Below, piece by piece: positions 18,420-26,484 of a DNA stretch of 52,477 nucleotides. The translations under genes and the position numbers were made by a program. Source of the DNA: Clostridia bacterium (GTDB lineage: Bacteria; Bacillota; Clostridia; Christensenellales; CAG-917); the NCBI GenBank assembly GCA_028710495.1, contig JAQUST010000010.1:2481-54957 (forward strand), given 5' to 3'. Numbering within the stretch: position 1 is the stretch's first letter; each line of letters begins with the position of its first letter. The notes under the pieces were generated by a model. It worked only from the letters and a program-made list of their open reading frames with translations. It searched no databases and had not been told where the DNA came from.

Positions 18420-18755
18420 ATGTCGAAGAATCCAGCTGAGAAAATGTCGGTATATTCCGACGTCATTATGTCACTCGCAGTTGATGCAGCATCAACAATT
18501 GAAGGAGTTGAAGTTTTAGGGTCGAATAGTAAGGCCAAAAAAAGCATTCGCGGTGGTGGAGTTAGCGTTTACTTTCTTCCATCCGAAAAAGTTACGATTG
18601 ATTTGTTTGTCAATGTGAATCACGGCAACAATGCTCCCGACATTATTTCTCGAGTACAAGAGAAAGTGAAGGCCGAAGTTGAAGAATCTACAAAATACAA
18701 AGTACATTCAGTGAATGTACAAATAGTCAGCATTATTTTTCCGCATGTTCACTAG
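18420..18755 (+). CDS. Asp23/YqhY family envelope stress protein
   Basis: An 111-residue Asp23/Gls24-type protein. In Bacillus its YqhY relative lies between accC and nusB and is tied to acetyl-CoA carboxylase activity; here accBC are absent but the position before nusB is kept. The family pattern is visible: IMSLAVDAASTIEGVEVLG..., GGVSVYFLPSEKVTIDLFVNVNHGNNAPDIISRVQEKVKAEVE. Because GGAGGT (18410-18415) and a promoter at 18372-18400 precede ATG 18420, the longer open frame from 18303 is not the start. Confidence 0.88.
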   Translation: MSKNPAEKMSVYSDVIMSLAVDAASTIEGVEVLGSNSKAKKSIRGGGVSVYFLPSEKVTIDLFVNVNHGNNAPDIISRVQEKVKAEVEESTKYKVHSVNVQIVSIIFPHVH

Positions 18756-18781
18756 CAAGCGGTTTTTTTATTGGAGTATAT

Positions 18782-19195
18782 ATGAGCAGAAGAACGGCGC
18801 GCGAAACAGTTTTTAAGTTGGTTTTTGAATACACTTTTTATGGGGTCAAAAATGATGATACGCTTGACCTTTTTCTTTTGGACAGTTCTTTAGATGAAGA
18901 TGATCAGAATTACATAAAATCATCATACACGGGCATCACGGAACACTATGATGAGCTTTGTGCAATCATTGAAAAACATAGCAACGGTTTTGCACTTTCA
19001 CGAATATACAGACCCGACCTTGCAGTTTTGTTGTTGGGCTCATATGAGTTGATATATTGCAATAAAATTCCGGAGCTTGTTGCAATCAATGAAGCTGTTA
19101 TGCTTGCTAAAAGTTATGGTACAGAAAAATCATTCAAGTTTGTCAATGGCATCCTTGCCAGCATATTAAATGAAAAAAATGGAGATAACAAATGA
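18782..19195 (+). CDS. nusB: Transcription antitermination factor NusB
   Basis: Binds boxA RNA with NusE (S10) in rRNA antitermination complexes. The 137-residue all-helical protein opens with SRRTARETVFKLVFEYTFYG, and the later block RPDLAVLLLGSYELIYCNKIPELVAINEAVMLAKSYG...KFVNGILASI is diagnostic. It shares an operon with asp23 upstream and overlaps folD by four bases. Confidence 0.95.
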   Translation: MSRRTARETVFKLVFEYTFYGVKNDDTLDLFLLDSSLDEDDQNYIKSSYTGITEHYDELCAIIEKHSNGFALSRIYRPDLAVLLLGSYELIYCNKIPELVAINEAVMLAKSYGTEKSFKFVNGILASILNEKNGDNK

Positions 19196-20040
19196 GTGCT
19201 AAAATTATCGATGGAAAAGCGTTGTCTATTCAGGTCAAACAAAATCTGAAAGCGGAAGTTGAAAAATTGAAAGAACAAGGCGTAAAGCCTTGTCTTGCTG
19301 TTATTTTGGCAGGAGCTGATCCCGCTAGCCAAGTTTATGTGAAAAACAAGATACGCTCAGCCGAAGAAACGGGGATTATTTCATTATCTTTCTATTTTGA
19401 CAATGACGTGACTGAAGAAGAAATCATTACTACAATCAAAAAACTTAATGATGATAAAACAGTACATGGTATATTGGTTCAGCTTCCTTTGCCAAAAGGT
19501 CTCGACGAAACAAGAGTTTTGAAAGAAATTTCGGATGAAAAGGATGTTGATGGTTTTTCTGCCTACAGCGTTGGTCAACTTTTGCTCGGTCGTGAAGGTT
19601 TTGTTTCGTGCACTCCATTGGGCGTGCTTGAGCTAATCAAATCAACAGGAGAGACCATCAGCGGCAAAGACGCAGTAATTATTGGAAGAAGCAATATCGT
19701 CGGCAAGCCGCTCTTAGCGCTCTTACTGAGAGAAAATGCGACTGTAACAATTTGCCACTCAAAAACTCAAAACCTTGCCGAGAAAGCAAGTCGGGCAGAT
19801 ATACTGATTGCAGCCATAGGAAAGGCTAATTTTGTGGGTGCTGATATGGTGAAAGAGGGCGCAATTGTGATAGATGTAGGAATCAACCGTGTCGATGGCA
19901 AATTGGTTGGTGACGTAGATTTTGAAGCAGTAAAAGAGAAGGCAAAACTTATCACGCCAGTACCTGGTGGAGTTGGTCCGATGACTATCGCAATGCTACT
20001 CAATAATACAGTAATTTCGGCAAAAAATAGCTTAAAATAA
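19192..20040 (+). CDS. folD: Methylenetetrahydrofolate dehydrogenase/cyclohydrolase FolD
   Basis: Bifunctional one-carbon enzyme interconverting 5,10-methylene-, methenyl- and 10-formyl-tetrahydrofolate. The 282-residue length is standard. Motifs seen are the catalytic SQVYVKNK lysine region, KDVDGFS, the CTPLGVLELI substrate motif, the NADP-binding IGRSNIVGKPLA-like loop (IGRSNIVGKPLLALL) and PVPGGVGPMTIAML near the end. The ATG overlaps the nusB stop. The 104-bp gap to xseA shows no clear terminator, so the genes may be co-transcribed. Confidence 0.97.
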   Translation: MSAKIIDGKALSIQVKQNLKAEVEKLKEQGVKPCLAVILAGADPASQVYVKNKIRSAEETGIISLSFYFDNDVTEEEIITTIKKLNDDKTVHGILVQLPLPKGLDETRVLKEISDEKDVDGFSAYSVGQLLLGREGFVSCTPLGVLELIKSTGETISGKDAVIIGRSNIVGKPLLALLLRENATVTICHSKTQNLAEKASRADILIAAIGKANFVGADMVKEGAIVIDVGINRVDGKLVGDVDFEAVKEKAKLITPVPGGVGPMTIAMLLNNTVISAKNSLK

Positions 20041-20144
20041 TCTTATTTGATAAAATGAAAGCTTTTAACAAAACGCTCAAATTTGTGTCAAATCGATAGT
20101 TTATTGCACGAAATGATGTGTTAAACTATCAAATTGGTTGAAAA

Positions 20145-21341
20145 ATGAATGAGCACTCGTACATTTCAGTAACTGAACTAAATTTAACTATCAAAGACTG
20201 CTTTGATTCAGGGATACTCAAAAATCTTGAGATTTTTGGTGAGATTTCGGGCTGGAAAGTTTCCGGAGCTCACGCTTACTTTACACTCAAGGACAAGTCC
20301 TCACAACTGTCCTGCGTGTGCTTTAATTGCTCCAGAACATACAAACCTAAGGACGGAGAAAGCGTTATTTTGCGCGGCGGTGTTGACTATTATGTAAAAG
20401 GTGGCAGGTTATCGTTTCAAGTGGTTGAAATCCGCCCTTTAGGTATGGGTTTACTTGCCTTAGAATTTGAAAAACTTAAAGCGAAATTGCAATCTGAAGG
20501 TCTATTTTCGGAAGAGCATAAAAAACAAATTCCTAAATATTGCAAAAATATATTGGTTGTCACAAGCAAAACTGGAGCAGTAATTCGTGATATTGTGACC
20601 ACGGTACGAAGAAAAAATCCTATGATTGACATCGTTGTGAAAGATGTCAGGGTGCAAGGTGAGAGTGCAGCGAAAGAAATATCGCGGGCACTTTTTGCGA
20701 TTGACAAGCTCGATTATGATGTCATTGTGATTGCAAGAGGTGGCGGCTCGCTTGAAGATTTAGCACCATTTTTTGATGAAGAATTGGCTCGCACTGTCTA
20801 TGCTTTGAGCACACCTGTAGTGTCTGCAGTTGGTCACGAAACTGATTTTTCGCTCTGTGATTTTGTCGCAGATGCACGTGCGGCGACACCTACGGCGGCT
20901 GCAGAACTTGTCGCATTTGACTATTTTGCGTTGCTTGATGAAGTCAGTTTTAAGGCCTCAAAAATCGCAAATTTATCCCAAAATAAACTTAAAAATAGAA
21001 TAATGAATGTGCAAATTTTGGGCGGTAAATTGCAAAATTTAGCAACAAAATTTTATGCGAACAAGCAAATGAGATTGGTCTCAGTCAATGAAAAATTGAT
21101 TGTTACGGTGAAAAGATTGACCGAAAAAAAAGAAAATTTGGCAACAAATTTGCTCTTACATTTGGACAATTTGAGTCCTTTGAAAACACTTAGTAGAGGC
21201 TATTTTAGAGTGGCTAAAGATGGAAAATCACTCAAAAGCGTTGATGATTTGAGCATTGGAGATAATATCGAAACAACTGGATTTGATGGAAAATTTACTT
21301 CAAAAATTGAAAAAATTGAGAAGACGGAGGGTAAAGAATGA
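20145..21341 (+). CDS. xseA: Exodeoxyribonuclease VII large subunit
   Basis: Catalytic subunit of the single-strand-specific exonuclease. The 398 residues begin with an OB-fold (about 5-100, LEIFGEISGWKVSGAHAYFTLKD). The nuclease core follows, with VVTSKTGAVIRDI, IARGGGSLEDL and VSAVGHETDFSLCDFVADARAATPTAAAE. A helical C-terminal region bears LSPLKTLSRGYFRV, which binds the small subunit. Its stop overlaps the xseB start by four bases. Confidence 0.96.
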   Translation: MNEHSYISVTELNLTIKDCFDSGILKNLEIFGEISGWKVSGAHAYFTLKDKSSQLSCVCFNCSRTYKPKDGESVILRGGVDYYVKGGRLSFQVVEIRPLGMGLLALEFEKLKAKLQSEGLFSEEHKKQIPKYCKNILVVTSKTGAVIRDIVTTVRRKNPMIDIVVKDVRVQGESAAKEISRALFAIDKLDYDVIVIARGGGSLEDLAPFFDEELARTVYALSTPVVSAVGHETDFSLCDFVADARAATPTAAAELVAFDYFALLDEVSFKASKIANLSQNKLKNRIMNVQILGGKLQNLATKFYANKQMRLVSVNEKLIVTVKRLTEKKENLATNLLLHLDNLSPLKTLSRGYFRVAKDGKSLKSVDDLSIGDNIETTGFDGKFTSKIEKIEKTEGKE

Positions 21342-21544
21342 ACTTTGAAAAGAGCTTAAATGAACTTGAAACTATTGTAAAAAAACTCGAATCTGATGCT
21401 TCTTTGGATGAAGCGATTGAGTTATTTCAAAAAGGTATTGAACTTTCTAAAGCTTGCATTGCGGATTTGAAGTTGCAAAGAGGTAAGATTTTGTTGCTCA
21501 CTGATGAAATGAACAATCTAACGCAAGAACTAAAAATTGATTAA
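21338..21544 (+). CDS. xseB: Exodeoxyribonuclease VII small subunit
   Basis: A 68-residue helical-hairpin protein that coats the coiled coil of XseA. FEKSLNELETIVKKLESDASLDEAIELFQKGIELSK is the textbook XseB pattern. Starts within the end of xseA (ATGA overlap) after GGAGGG. Confidence 0.95.
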   Translation: MNFEKSLNELETIVKKLESDASLDEAIELFQKGIELSKACIADLKLQRGKILLLTDEMNNLTQELKID

Positions 21545-21572
21545 AGTGTGCAAATTTGCATAAAGGTTGAAA

Positions 21573-22415
21573 ATGAACAGCGAAGAATTTAAGTCAAAAT
21601 TTGAAAATAAGCTTCAACTTGCATTGTCAAATGAAATTATTGGCGATATTTCGCCACTTTCAGATGCAATCCGTTATGCTGCTATGTCGGGCGGAAAACG
21701 CTTGCGTCCGCAGTGTGTCAGATTGGGAGCTGAGTTTGCAAAAGGTGCAGAACTCAACAAAACGGAACTTGAAAATGTTCTTGATTTGGCTATTTCCGTT
21801 GAGCTTGTGCATACTTATTCGTTAGTTCACGATGACTTGCCAGCAATGGATAATGATGATTTTCGCCGTGGCAGACCAACAGTTCATCGTGAATTTGGAG
21901 AAGATATCGCAATTTTAGCCGGGGATGCGCTTCTTAATCTTGCATATGAGCGACTTTTTGAACTCGTAGAGCGTGTTTCAAGCTCCAAAGTGTTGTCGGC
22001 TGCAAGCGAAATCGCTAAAAATGCAGGTATTTTCGGTATGGTAAAAGGTCAATGTCTTGATTTAAATGGAGAAATTGAGTCTGCTGAAGATATTTTGACC
22101 GTAAATCGTTATAAAACTGGATGTTTGTTCAAGGCTTCAATCCTTTCAGGAGCAATTTTGTTGAATTCAACTGCAAAAGAGCTCGAGGCACTTGAAATTT
22201 ATGCAGATAATTTGGGTGCTACTTTCCAAATTGTTGATGATTTGCTTGATTCTGATAAACAAGAGAATTCAATCGTGAAAATGATTGGTGAAAGTGATTC
22301 CAAAAAGTTGGCAGAAAAATTTACGCAAAATGCAATTTCTTCAATTTCAAAATTTGAAATGAAAAATAATGCTTTGAAAAAATTTGCACAAAATTTGGTT
22401 GAGAGAACATCATGA
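21573..22415 (+). CDS. ispA: Polyprenyl (geranyl/farnesyl) diphosphate synthase
   Basis: Condenses isopentenyl diphosphate with allylic diphosphates to give C10-C20 prenyl chains for quinones and undecaprenyl carriers. The 280 residues have GGKRLRP, the first Asp-rich motif DDLPAMDND (D87, D88, D93) and the second QIVDDLLD (D222, D223, D226). After the second motif the usual GKxxGKDxxxxKxTY segment is absent: the sequence runs DDLLDSDKQENSIVKMIG, about ten residues shorter. The xseA-xseB-ispA order is standard. I start at ATG 21573 after AAAGG; TTG 21567 is an alternative. No dxs follows. Confidence 0.9.
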   Translation: MNSEEFKSKFENKLQLALSNEIIGDISPLSDAIRYAAMSGGKRLRPQCVRLGAEFAKGAELNKTELENVLDLAISVELVHTYSLVHDDLPAMDNDDFRRGRPTVHREFGEDIAILAGDALLNLAYERLFELVERVSSSKVLSAASEIAKNAGIFGMVKGQCLDLNGEIESAEDILTVNRYKTGCLFKASILSGAILLNSTAKELEALEIYADNLGATFQIVDDLLDSDKQENSIVKMIGESDSKKLAEKFTQNAISSISKFEMKNNALKKFAQNLVERTS

Positions 22416-22612
22416 AGGTGAAATTCCTTTTTATCTCTAACAAACTTTAGAGTCCTTGATAAACCTTAATAATATATACATTTTTTTATAAATAATAAAT
22501 TAAGAAAATATATAAGAGATGTGTATATTAAAATATTTTTAGTTAAATATCGTGCGTGCGTACATTACGCGTACGCGAGAAAAATAATAAGTAAAGCATA
22601 AGGAGCACAAAA

Positions 22613-23332
22613 ATGATACTATTTCCCGTTTTAAATATTCTTGATGGAAATGCTGTTAGTCTTGATTTCGGAGTAAAAGATACTGCTAGAAATTGTGGGT
22701 CTCCATTATTATTGGCAGAGAAATGGCAAAATGAGGGCGCTGAGGCGTTCCATATTATTGACCTTAATGCTGCGTTTGATGGATTTTCAATGAATTTATT
22801 GGTTTTGAAGAACATTTCAGATATTTTGCGCATACCATTTCAAATAGGGGGAGGCATACGAAGTCTTGATAAAATCGATTATTACATAAACGAACTTGGA
22901 GCAGACAGAGTTGTACTCGGCACAGCCGCAATACTAGCTCCTGACTTTTTGGAAGCCGCCATTCGTCTTTTTGGCGCTGACAGAATAGTTGTTGCCTGCG
23001 ACAGCAAAAATGGTAAGGTAGCTATAAAGGGTTGGCTGGAGGAGAAAGATACTACTCCATTACAAATTGCAACTTTGGCTAGAAACCTCGGATGCAATAA
23101 AATTCTTTACACGGACATTGATAGAGTCGGAACACTCAACGGCATCAACATTGCTGAGACAAAACGACTTCAGGACAAAAGTGGACTCAATGTTATTGCT
23201 AGTGGTGGAATAAAATGTATTGAAGATGTGAAGGCACTTTGCGAAGCAGGAATTTACGGCGCAGTGGTCGGCAAAGCTCTTCTCGACGGCGATATATCGC
23301 TAGCTGAAGCACTCGCAATTACAAAAGCATAA
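22613..23332 (+). CDS. Orphan HisA-like TIM-barrel protein with altered active site
   Basis: Relative of HisA, the ProFAR isomerase of histidine synthesis, 239 residues. Both phosphate-binding loops are present (QIGGGIRS at 77-84, ASGGI near 200), as are VVLGTAA and VVGKALLDG. The second catalytic Asp is kept as D130 (ACDSKNG) and the Thr as T167. The first catalytic Asp (D8 of Thermotoga HisA) is N8 (FPVLNILDG), and the RDGT motif reads RVGT (V172). No other his gene is nearby. A good AAGGAG precedes ATG 22613. It could be a non-histidine paralogue or a degraded enzyme; the intact frame and phosphate loops suggest selection. Confidence 0.8.
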   Translation: MILFPVLNILDGNAVSLDFGVKDTARNCGSPLLLAEKWQNEGAEAFHIIDLNAAFDGFSMNLLVLKNISDILRIPFQIGGGIRSLDKIDYYINELGADRVVLGTAAILAPDFLEAAIRLFGADRIVVACDSKNGKVAIKGWLEEKDTTPLQIATLARNLGCNKILYTDIDRVGTLNGINIAETKRLQDKSGLNVIASGGIKCIEDVKALCEAGIYGAVVGKALLDGDISLAEALAITKA

Positions 23333-23349
23333 AATATACAAAAAATCAG

Positions 23350-23378
23350 TTGCATTTTCGCTTCTAGTTTGATATATT
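23350..23378 (+). promoter_or_regulatory. Sigma-A-type promoter of tRNA-Cys
   Basis: TTGCAT (23350-23355), 17-bp spacer, TATATT (23373-23378), about 80 bases before the tRNA. Confidence 0.55.
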
Positions 23379-23421
23379 ATAAAAGCTGTAGTTAATGTGG
23401 CTAGAATATGGGACGCAGCAC

Positions 23422-23457
23422 GCTAGGATGAAAGTCCTAGCAAAACCGCGAAAGCGG
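23422..23457 (+). other. Two hairpins in the tRNA-Cys leader
   Basis: GCTAGGA (23422-23428) pairs with TCCTAGC (23435-23441), and CCGC (23446-23449) pairs with GCGG (23454-23457) around a GAAA tetraloop. The second hairpin ends two bases before the mature tRNA 5' end. Confidence 0.6.
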
Positions 23458-23459
23458 AT

Positions 23460-23533
23460 GGCACCATAGCCAAGTGGTAAGGCGCGGGCCTGCAAAGCCT
23501 TTACCCCCAGTTCAAATCTGGGTGGTGCCTCCA
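23460..23533 (+). tRNA. tRNA-Cys (GCA)
   Basis: The acceptor arm GGCACCA/TGGTGCC is perfect. D-arm GCC/GGC, anticodon loop CTGCAAA (anticodon GCA) and T-arm CCCAG-TTCAAAT-CTGGG are all present. The discriminator is T, as expected for Cys, and CCA is encoded (23531-23533). Confidence 0.96.
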
Positions 23534-23537
23534 AAGC

Positions 23538-23583
23538 GTGTGGGAACACCACACACAGCAAGAAGGCGGGAAACCGCCTTTTT
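23538..23583 (+). terminator. Hairpin and terminator after tRNA-Cys
   Basis: A first hairpin (GTGTGG with CCACAC, about 23538-23555) is followed by AAGGCGG (23563-23569), loop GAAA, CCGCCTT (23574-23580) and a T-run. Confidence 0.85.
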
Positions 23584-23627
23584 GCAAACACAATACAAAG
23601 GGCATCTATATCGTCCTTATATAGTTT

Positions 23628-23714
23628 GCCGGGATGGCGGAATAGGCAGACGCAAGGGACTTAAAATCCCTCGAAGGAAACTTCGTATCGGTTCGACCCC
23701 GATTCTCGGCACCA
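23628..23714 (+). tRNA. tRNA-Leu (TAA)
   Basis: A class II tRNA with a long variable arm. The acceptor GCCGGGA pairs with TCTCGGC (one G-T), the anticodon loop CTTAAAA gives anticodon TAA, the variable-arm stem is GAAG/CTTC, and the T-arm is ATCGG-TTCGACC-CCGAT. The discriminator is A and CCA is encoded (23712-23714). Confidence 0.96.
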
Positions 23715-23718
23715 AATT

Positions 23719-23745
23719 GCGGAACGCATTATGCGTTCCGCTTTT
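23719..23745 (+). terminator. Intrinsic terminator after tRNA-Leu
   Basis: A perfect 10-bp stem (23719-23728 with 23732-23741), loop TTA, then TTTT. Confidence 0.9.
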
Positions 23746-24252
23746 GTTTATAGAAGCCAAACTTATGTGATTATTAGTTAATAAGTAAACTTGTTTATTA
23801 AACAGTAAACAAGTTTACATAAAAACAGCATAAAAAGTGTCTTTTTAATGATTTTAGTGTGTAAAAACGAATTAAATTGCGCGAACAAGCACTTTAAGTA
23901 TCAAAATAATCACTTTATACCCATTGTTATGTAAAACATTCCTATACATTCAATTCTATCAAAATGTGCATCAATAGTATCAGAAATATTTTTTGACGAG
24001 AAACAGCCGAAATAATTGAATGTATTATTTTTTTCATCACAGACTGTATACCACAGCTAAATGCTTCGACATATTCGAAATGCTTTGCCGCATCTATATA
24101 ACTTTAAATTCGGAATGCTTTGCCACAGTTAAATGTTGCGACATATTTATAATACTTTGACATATAGAATGATTGTAATAACAGAACGCTTTGCCGTATT
24201 CTGCAAGGTTTTCAGATATATTGAATTAAGGAGCTTTTGTTACAAAAATTTC
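23746..24252. other. Non-coding region with a 13-bp inverted repeat and degenerate repeats
   Basis: No credible gene. A perfect inverted repeat (23785-23797 with 23806-23818, 8-base loop) lacks a T-run, so it looks more like an operator or transcribed hairpin than a terminator. From about 24050 to 24210, loose copies of a 'GCTTTGCCGCAT' / 'GCGACATAT' pattern recur four or five times. Confidence 0.5.
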
Positions 24253-24281
24253 TTGCAAACAAATCCCCTTAATGATATAAT
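24253..24281 (+). promoter_or_regulatory. Sigma-A-type promoter of the EAL-like gene
   Basis: TTGCAA (24253-24258), 17-bp spacer, TATAAT (24276-24281). It implies a leader of about 415 bases before the gene. Confidence 0.65.
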
Positions 24282-24354
24282 ATCAGTGTGCGTCTAGACA
24301 TAATACGCGTGTTATAGCTTGTAACAAGTTTTGAAGACAAAAGAGCGGTTGGGC

Positions 24355-24660
24355 AAAACTAGAAAGAGATACAAATACAAAAAATAGAAGCCACATGCTG
24401 ACATGAAACTAGATACTCATAAAGCGCTAAAACTACAAACTTAAATGCACAAAACTAGAAACAGCGTATATACACAAAACAAGAAAGTTTACAATTTCTA
24501 AAACTAGAAACTACGCAAAGCACTAAAACTAGAAACCTAGTATATGCACAAAACTAATAACAGCATGCAAACGCAGAAACTAGGAAAGCGTGCAAGCGAA
24601 GAAACTAAAAAAGTATATATACACAAAACTAGAAACTGCATAAAAGATAAAACTAGAAGC
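24355..24660. repeat. Degenerate interspersed repeat, core AAAACTAGAAAC
   Basis: About twelve copies of the core, exact or near-exact (for example at 24451, 24500 and 24525), are spaced 20-35 bases apart through the leader of the EAL-like gene. Between them, 'GCACAAAACTA' and 'TATATACAC' also recur. The 86-codon open frame starting at 24544 arises from this array and is not a gene. Confidence 0.7.
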
Positions 24661-24703
24661 TGGATTAATTATAGTTCGCCAATACTACAAGGAGGTTTAG
24701 CAA

Positions 24704-26392
24704 ATGACATTGACTTTGGCAGAGAAAAGACAAGGCAGACGCCCAATCGATTTTTACTTCAGAGCCGTAGCGGATGCAAAGTCTGGCAAAGTTGCATTTG
24801 TTGATGCCTTCCAAGTCTTGAATGATATTTATCTCGGACGCATGAATGTTGTCAATTATTTTTTTATAGCGGAAAGCTCGATACGAATAAATGAACTAAA
24901 TCTTATTTCGCTTGTTGAACTGAAAGAATTCAAAAAGTTTATGCGCGATACAAATTTTATTCCAAATGTGTGCTACAACATTCCATTGACAACGCGATTT
25001 TTGCAAAATGAAAAAGATTTTTCTATTTTGCAAGATACACTTCATGAGAGCGGTTTCAAAAAAGGGGATTTGGTTTTGACTTTCAATTCGTCCTCACTTG
25101 TCAAAGATGGTGATATTGCCGAGGCAAAGAAGAGAGTTGAACGTCTTCGCAGAATGGGATACAAAATAGGCATAAGCGGATTTGGAGCTGAGTTTAATTC
25201 GCTAGATATTTTTGCAGAATACAATTTCAATCAGATTAGAGTTGAGGCGAGTTACTTCGATTCTACTGCTCCAAAGAAGAAGCTGCTGCAAATGCTGATC
25301 CGATTTTGCAAATCTAACAAAATTGATTTTATCGTTGAGGGCGTTGACACGCCTCCTCAACTTAAGCGCTTTAAGGAAAGTGGCGCAAAATATGTGACAG
25401 GCAAAACTATCTGCAAACTCAATAAATGGGTGTCCAGAGAAATGCTAAAATTGCCTGAATTGACAGAAGAAGAAATTGCCGAATGGCGCAAGAAAATTGA
25501 GGCAGAAAAGAAGGTCGATGAACGCAAGGCGGCTCTTGCTGAAACCCGCTCAAGAATTGATGCCGCAAAGGCAATGACGGAAATGGGAACGGCTGGCAAA
25601 CTCACTGCCAATGCACCATCAAAACCAGCGGGCTACAAGTCTCCATATCAAGCTCGTTTGGAGCAGCAAAGACTTATGGCAAAAAAGGCGGCACAAACTC
25701 AAGTCGACAAGAAAGCTTTGGCAGAGAAGAAAAAGCTGGCTGAAAGAAAAGCGGCACAAGAAAAAGCCAAATTGGAAGCGCTTGGCGGATGGGGTTTAAC
25801 AGGACTTTCAGGAAACACTCCGATGCGCAATTCCGATGCAGATGATAACGGAATAAATCTAAACGGAAACGATAATACAGATATTGAAAATCAAGAAATC
25901 GAATTGGTTGCAGAAAATCTTGAATTGACCAACACAAATGAAGTCGAAACAACTTCAAAAAATGGCGAAAAATCATCATCTGATATTATTTCAATGACAG
26001 GTGAAGACGGCACGGTGTTTGAGTTTGAAGAGTTTTCTCCTGAAGATGAATTAACTGATGAAGACAAGATAAAAGCAGAAAACGAAAGTGTTAAAGCGCA
26101 GCCAGATGAACAACTTGAAAATGAAGTGGAAGACGATGAAACTGACAATACCGAGATGTACGACCTAACGGGAGAAATGCCACAAGGAAGCTACAACGAA
26201 GAAGGTCAATGGGTTGATGCTGATGGAAATGTATACAACGGATATTTTGACGAAGAAGGTCGCTGGATAGATTACGGATTTTATGGAGCTGACGGGCAGT
26301 GGCTTGACAATGGCTACTATGATGAGAAACAGCAGAAGTGGATACCGTTTGGATATTTCGATGAAAAAGGCGATTGGGTATCTTTAATTTAG
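24704..26392 (+). CDS. Degenerate EAL-domain protein with acidic linker and C-terminal aromatic repeats
   Basis: A 562-residue protein, probably cytoplasmic (no signal or membrane segment). Residues about 12-245 follow the EAL phosphodiesterase fold, but catalytic motifs are altered. EAL reads DAF (34-36), the DDFG metal pair reads SGFG (158-161), and the usual Lys before the KxD motif is lost; VEGVD (211-215) is kept. It is therefore unlikely to cleave c-di-GMP and may bind it or act as a scaffold. A Lys/Ala-rich coiled region (about 245-360) and an acidic linker follow. The end (about 495-562) has five repeats of about 13 residues, pattern G-[YF]-[YF]-D-E-x-G-x-W. AGGAGG precedes ATG 24704. 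It is the first gene of the accessory cluster. Confidence 0.75.
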   Translation: MTLTLAEKRQGRRPIDFYFRAVADAKSGKVAFVDAFQVLNDIYLGRMNVVNYFFIAESSIRINELNLISLVELKEFKKFMRDTNFIPNVCYNIPLTTRFLQNEKDFSILQDTLHESGFKKGDLVLTFNSSSLVKDGDIAEAKKRVERLRRMGYKIGISGFGAEFNSLDIFAEYNFNQIRVEASYFDSTAPKKKLLQMLIRFCKSNKIDFIVEGVDTPPQLKRFKESGAKYVTGKTICKLNKWVSREMLKLPELTEEEIAEWRKKIEAEKKVDERKAALAETRSRIDAAKAMTEMGTAGKLTANAPSKPAGYKSPYQARLEQQRLMAKKAAQTQVDKKALAEKKKLAERKAAQEKAKLEALGGWGLTGLSGNTPMRNSDADDNGINLNGNDNTDIENQEIELVAENLELTNTNEVETTSKNGEKSSSDIISMTGEDGTVFEFEEFSPEDELTDEDKIKAENESVKAQPDEQLENEVEDDETDNTEMYDLTGEMPQGSYNEEGQWVDADGNVYNGYFDEEGRWIDYGFYGADGQWLDNGYYDEKQQKWIPFGYFDEKGDWVSLI

Positions 26393-26484
26393 AGAAAGCA
26401 TAAAATTTAATATTGTTTGAACTGCCGAATTTTTTGTAAGCAGTCTATGATTGAGAAATAAGCCGAAAGGCAAATGGAAAGGAA

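Noticed and set aside
24544-24804. 86-codon ORF upstream of the EAL-like gene
   Set aside because: Lies in the AAAACTAGAAAC repeats and overlaps the start of the real gene in another frame.
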